A stretch of DNA of 64,000 nt from Halobacillus shinanisalinarum. Lineage in GTDB: Bacteria; Bacillota; Bacilli; Bacillales; Halobacillaceae. Below the pieces are notes generated by a model. That model did not search any database, was not told the DNA's origin, and worked only from the letters and a program-made list of their open reading frames with translations. Location of the stretch: contig NZ_CP095074.1 of the NCBI RefSeq assembly GCF_022919835.1, forward strand, positions 4,194,001 to 4,258,000. The letters are read 5' to 3'. The translations under genes and the position numbers were made by a program. Numbering within the stretch: position 1 is the stretch's first letter; each line of letters starts with the position of its first letter. This document shows, in pieces, positions 62,517 through 64,000 of this stretch.

Positions 62517-63626
62517 TTATACCCCTAAAATTTGTAATTCCCTAGGGAAAGATGTTAATACCTCAACTTCTCCACTTGGATTGATATACAGTTCATCTTC
62601 AATTCGGACGCCGCCAAAATCAGGTATATAAATTCCAGGTTCTATCGTAAACACCATACCTTTATCAGCTAAAGAATCATTATTCTCATGAATAGATGGT
62701 TCCTCGTGAACTTCGATCCCAAGACCATGACCAACGCGGTTGTTAAAATAACTACCATAGCCATGGCTGTTAATGACATTTCTAGCTTCTATATCGAATG
62801 TTTTGACAGGTGAACCAGCTTCGACAGCTTTTATTCCAGCTTGATTTGATTTCAGGACAATCGCATATATTTCTTTTTGCTTGTCCGTTGCCTCACCAAT
62901 AATAAATGTCCTTGTTATATCTGAACAGTAACCGTTTTTGATGACCCCCATATCAATTAGTAGAAAGTCACCTTTTCGAAAAGACCGGTCACCTGAGCTG
63001 CCATGCGGAAGAGCCGATTTTTCGCCAGATAGTACAGTTGTCGAAAAGGAAGGCCCTTCTGAACCGTATTTCTTCATAAGATATTCTAATTCGGCAGTTA
63101 ATTCTAATTCCGTCATACCTATTTTTACATTTTTAATGCCCTCAGCTAGAACTTTTTCAATGATCTCGGCAGCTTCCTGGAGGTAAGCTATTTCACTTTC
63201 GGACTTTTTAAGTCGTTGCGCGTTAATGAATGACTGGATGTCAACATAGGAAGCTTTAGGGAAGTTGGTTGACAAACGATTGTGCTGATACATGCTTACC
63301 GCTTTCATCTCAAGGCCAAAGTGCGTAATGTTCTCCCCGAGTTCATCTTTTAGTTTCTCAAATGGGTGTTCCTCATCTGAAATTGGAACGACCTTTTTAA
63401 CAAAAGATTCACTGGCAGCTATTTCCTTATCCAATGCGGGGACAAACAGGGTAAATTCTTGTTTGCGATTATCAACAACTAATCCCATAAATCGTTCATG
63501 AGGGTCAGAATTGAAGCCAGTATAATAGAATACATTTGCTGGTGATGTAATCATAGCCACATCAACATTTTGTTTTTCTAGACCATTTTGCAATGTTATT
63601 AATCTGTCTTGATAATTGATACTCAT
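62517..63626 (-). CDS. M24-family metallopeptidase (Xaa-Pro dipeptidase-like)
   Basis: A 369-residue pita-bread-fold peptidase that removes N-terminal residues before Pro or cuts Xaa-Pro dipeptides. An N-terminal creatinase domain (about 1-130) is followed by the catalytic domain with its five metal ligands: LLIDMGVIKNGYCSDITRTF (Asp, Asp), NRVGHGLGIEVHEEPSIH (His), VFTIEPGIYIPD (Glu) and GGVRIEDELYI (Glu). Convergent with codA, expressed alone. PepP versus PepQ specificity cannot be told. Confidence 0.92.
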   Translation of the reverse strand: MSINYQDRLITLQNGLEKQNVDVAMITSPANVFYYTGFNSDPHERFMGLVVDNRKQEFTLFVPALDKEIAASESFVKKVVPISDEEHPFEKLKDELGENITHFGLEMKAVSMYQHNRLSTNFPKASYVDIQSFINAQRLKKSESEIAYLQEAAEIIEKVLAEGIKNVKIGMTELELTAELEYLMKKYGSEGPSFSTTVLSGEKSALPHGSSGDRSFRKGDFLLIDMGVIKNGYCSDITRTFIIGEATDKQKEIYAIVLKSNQAGIKAVEAGSPVKTFDIEARNVINSHGYGSYFNNRVGHGLGIEVHEEPSIHENNDSLADKGMVFTIEPGIYIPDFGGVRIEDELYINPSGEVEVLTSFPRELQILGV

Positions 63627-63713
63627 TGAAAAAAACTCCCTTTCTATCTACTTTCTTATTTTATCACGCAAGATTCAAGATTCGTGTCTAAAAAAGTATT
63701 TGTATATATCGGT

Positions 63714-63858
63714 ATTAGTATGTGTTCAATAAGTTGACGAATAAGAACGTCGACAAAAAAGATCGTCCCTCCTGTGACAATGTCTACACGAGCACGTTCC
63801 TTGCGCGTCGCAAGAAGTTCGAGGCGCTAAAGTTTTGAGGACCACAGCGTATGCTTAG
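63714..63858. repeat. Dispersed MITE-like repeat, copy C, truncated
   Basis: Inverted relative to copies A and B: ATTAGTATGTGTTCAATAAG, GTTGACGAATAAGAACGTCGAC, CAAGAAGTTCGAGGCGC and GAGGACCACAGCGTATG match the reverse complements of those copies. Homology ends at ~63858, where the rest of the element should continue. The following ~140 bases to the window end are unrelated and may belong to an inserted element; I see no gene in them. Confidence 0.72.
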
Positions 63859-64000
63859 GAGCAGGGTTGATGACTATAGCATGTTTATCCCGGTAGCTCG
63901 TTAGTCAGGGAGCGTATGTCCAAAAATATTCATCTGTCCGTACATGCAAGTTAGATCATAAAGGGACAATGATGTATTTCGTAATCTTGCGCTTATATTC

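Overview
The window reads as chromosomal DNA of a spore-forming, low-G+C Bacillaceae. The abundance of Asp/Glu-rich proteins suggests a moderately halophilic genus such as Halobacillus, Thalassobacillus or Pontibacillus, but the genus is a guess. The evidence for the family is gene order. trpS, oppABCDF, yjbC, spx, yjbE, mecA, coiA, pepF, yjbH, yjbI, yjbK, yjbM, nadK, rluD (yjbO), prpE, fabI, cotO, cot genes, yjcA and yjcFGH follow each other much as in Bacillus subtilis.

Layout. 0-9.4 kb: tryptophanyl-tRNA synthetase with its T-box leader, then an oligopeptide ABC importer whose binding-protein gene is duplicated in tandem (first copy frameshifted). 9.5-26.9 kb: stress, competence and housekeeping genes (Spx and its ClpXP adaptor YjbH, MecA, CoiA, PepF, truncated globin, small alarmone synthetase, NAD kinase, pseudouridine synthase, PrpE, RodA/FtsW-like protein, MgtE, FabI). 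27-31.7 kb: spore coat and crust genes. 31.7-35.2 kb: metallo-hydrolase, DUF421 protein, YjcF, YjcG and YjcH. 35.3-36 kb: tRNA-Val next to a broken tyrosine recombinase, which looks like the scar of an integrated element. 36-47.5 kb: an accessory and strongly decayed zone with an HPr-like protein lacking the phosphorylatable His, DUF1540 and DUF421 genes, two degU-like relics, a response-regulator fragment, a DNA-ligase-like fragment, a broken recU and an IS110-family relic around one intact secreted amidohydrolase. 47.6-54.1 kb: a secreted protein, a DUF4309-GH3 fusion enzyme, a DinB-family protein, a possible bacteriocin locus, a ferritin-like protein, a YjcZ-like peptide, a holin-like toxin peptide and an IS4-like relic. 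54.2-62.3 kb: a pseudouridine/nucleoside salvage cluster. 62.5-63.6 kb: an M24 peptidase.

The most interesting system is the nucleoside cluster. Its first gene fuses a winged helix to a PfkB/PsuK fold whose catalytic GAGD has become GVEE, which suggests a sugar-kinase fold reused as a ligand-sensing regulator. Two promoters in the cluster (before the EamA transporter and before psuK-psuG) carry the same paired operator, two AACawwTGTT-like boxes exactly 19 bp apart.

Four otherwise conserved genes (first oppA, yjbH, rodA/ftsW and a small coat-type gene) are each broken by what looks like the loss of one base in a G or C run. The reader should decide between real mutations and systematic sequencing error before interpreting these as pseudogenes. 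Short dispersed repeats with inverted ends occur at 0.65, 3.16, 24.2 and 63.7 kb.
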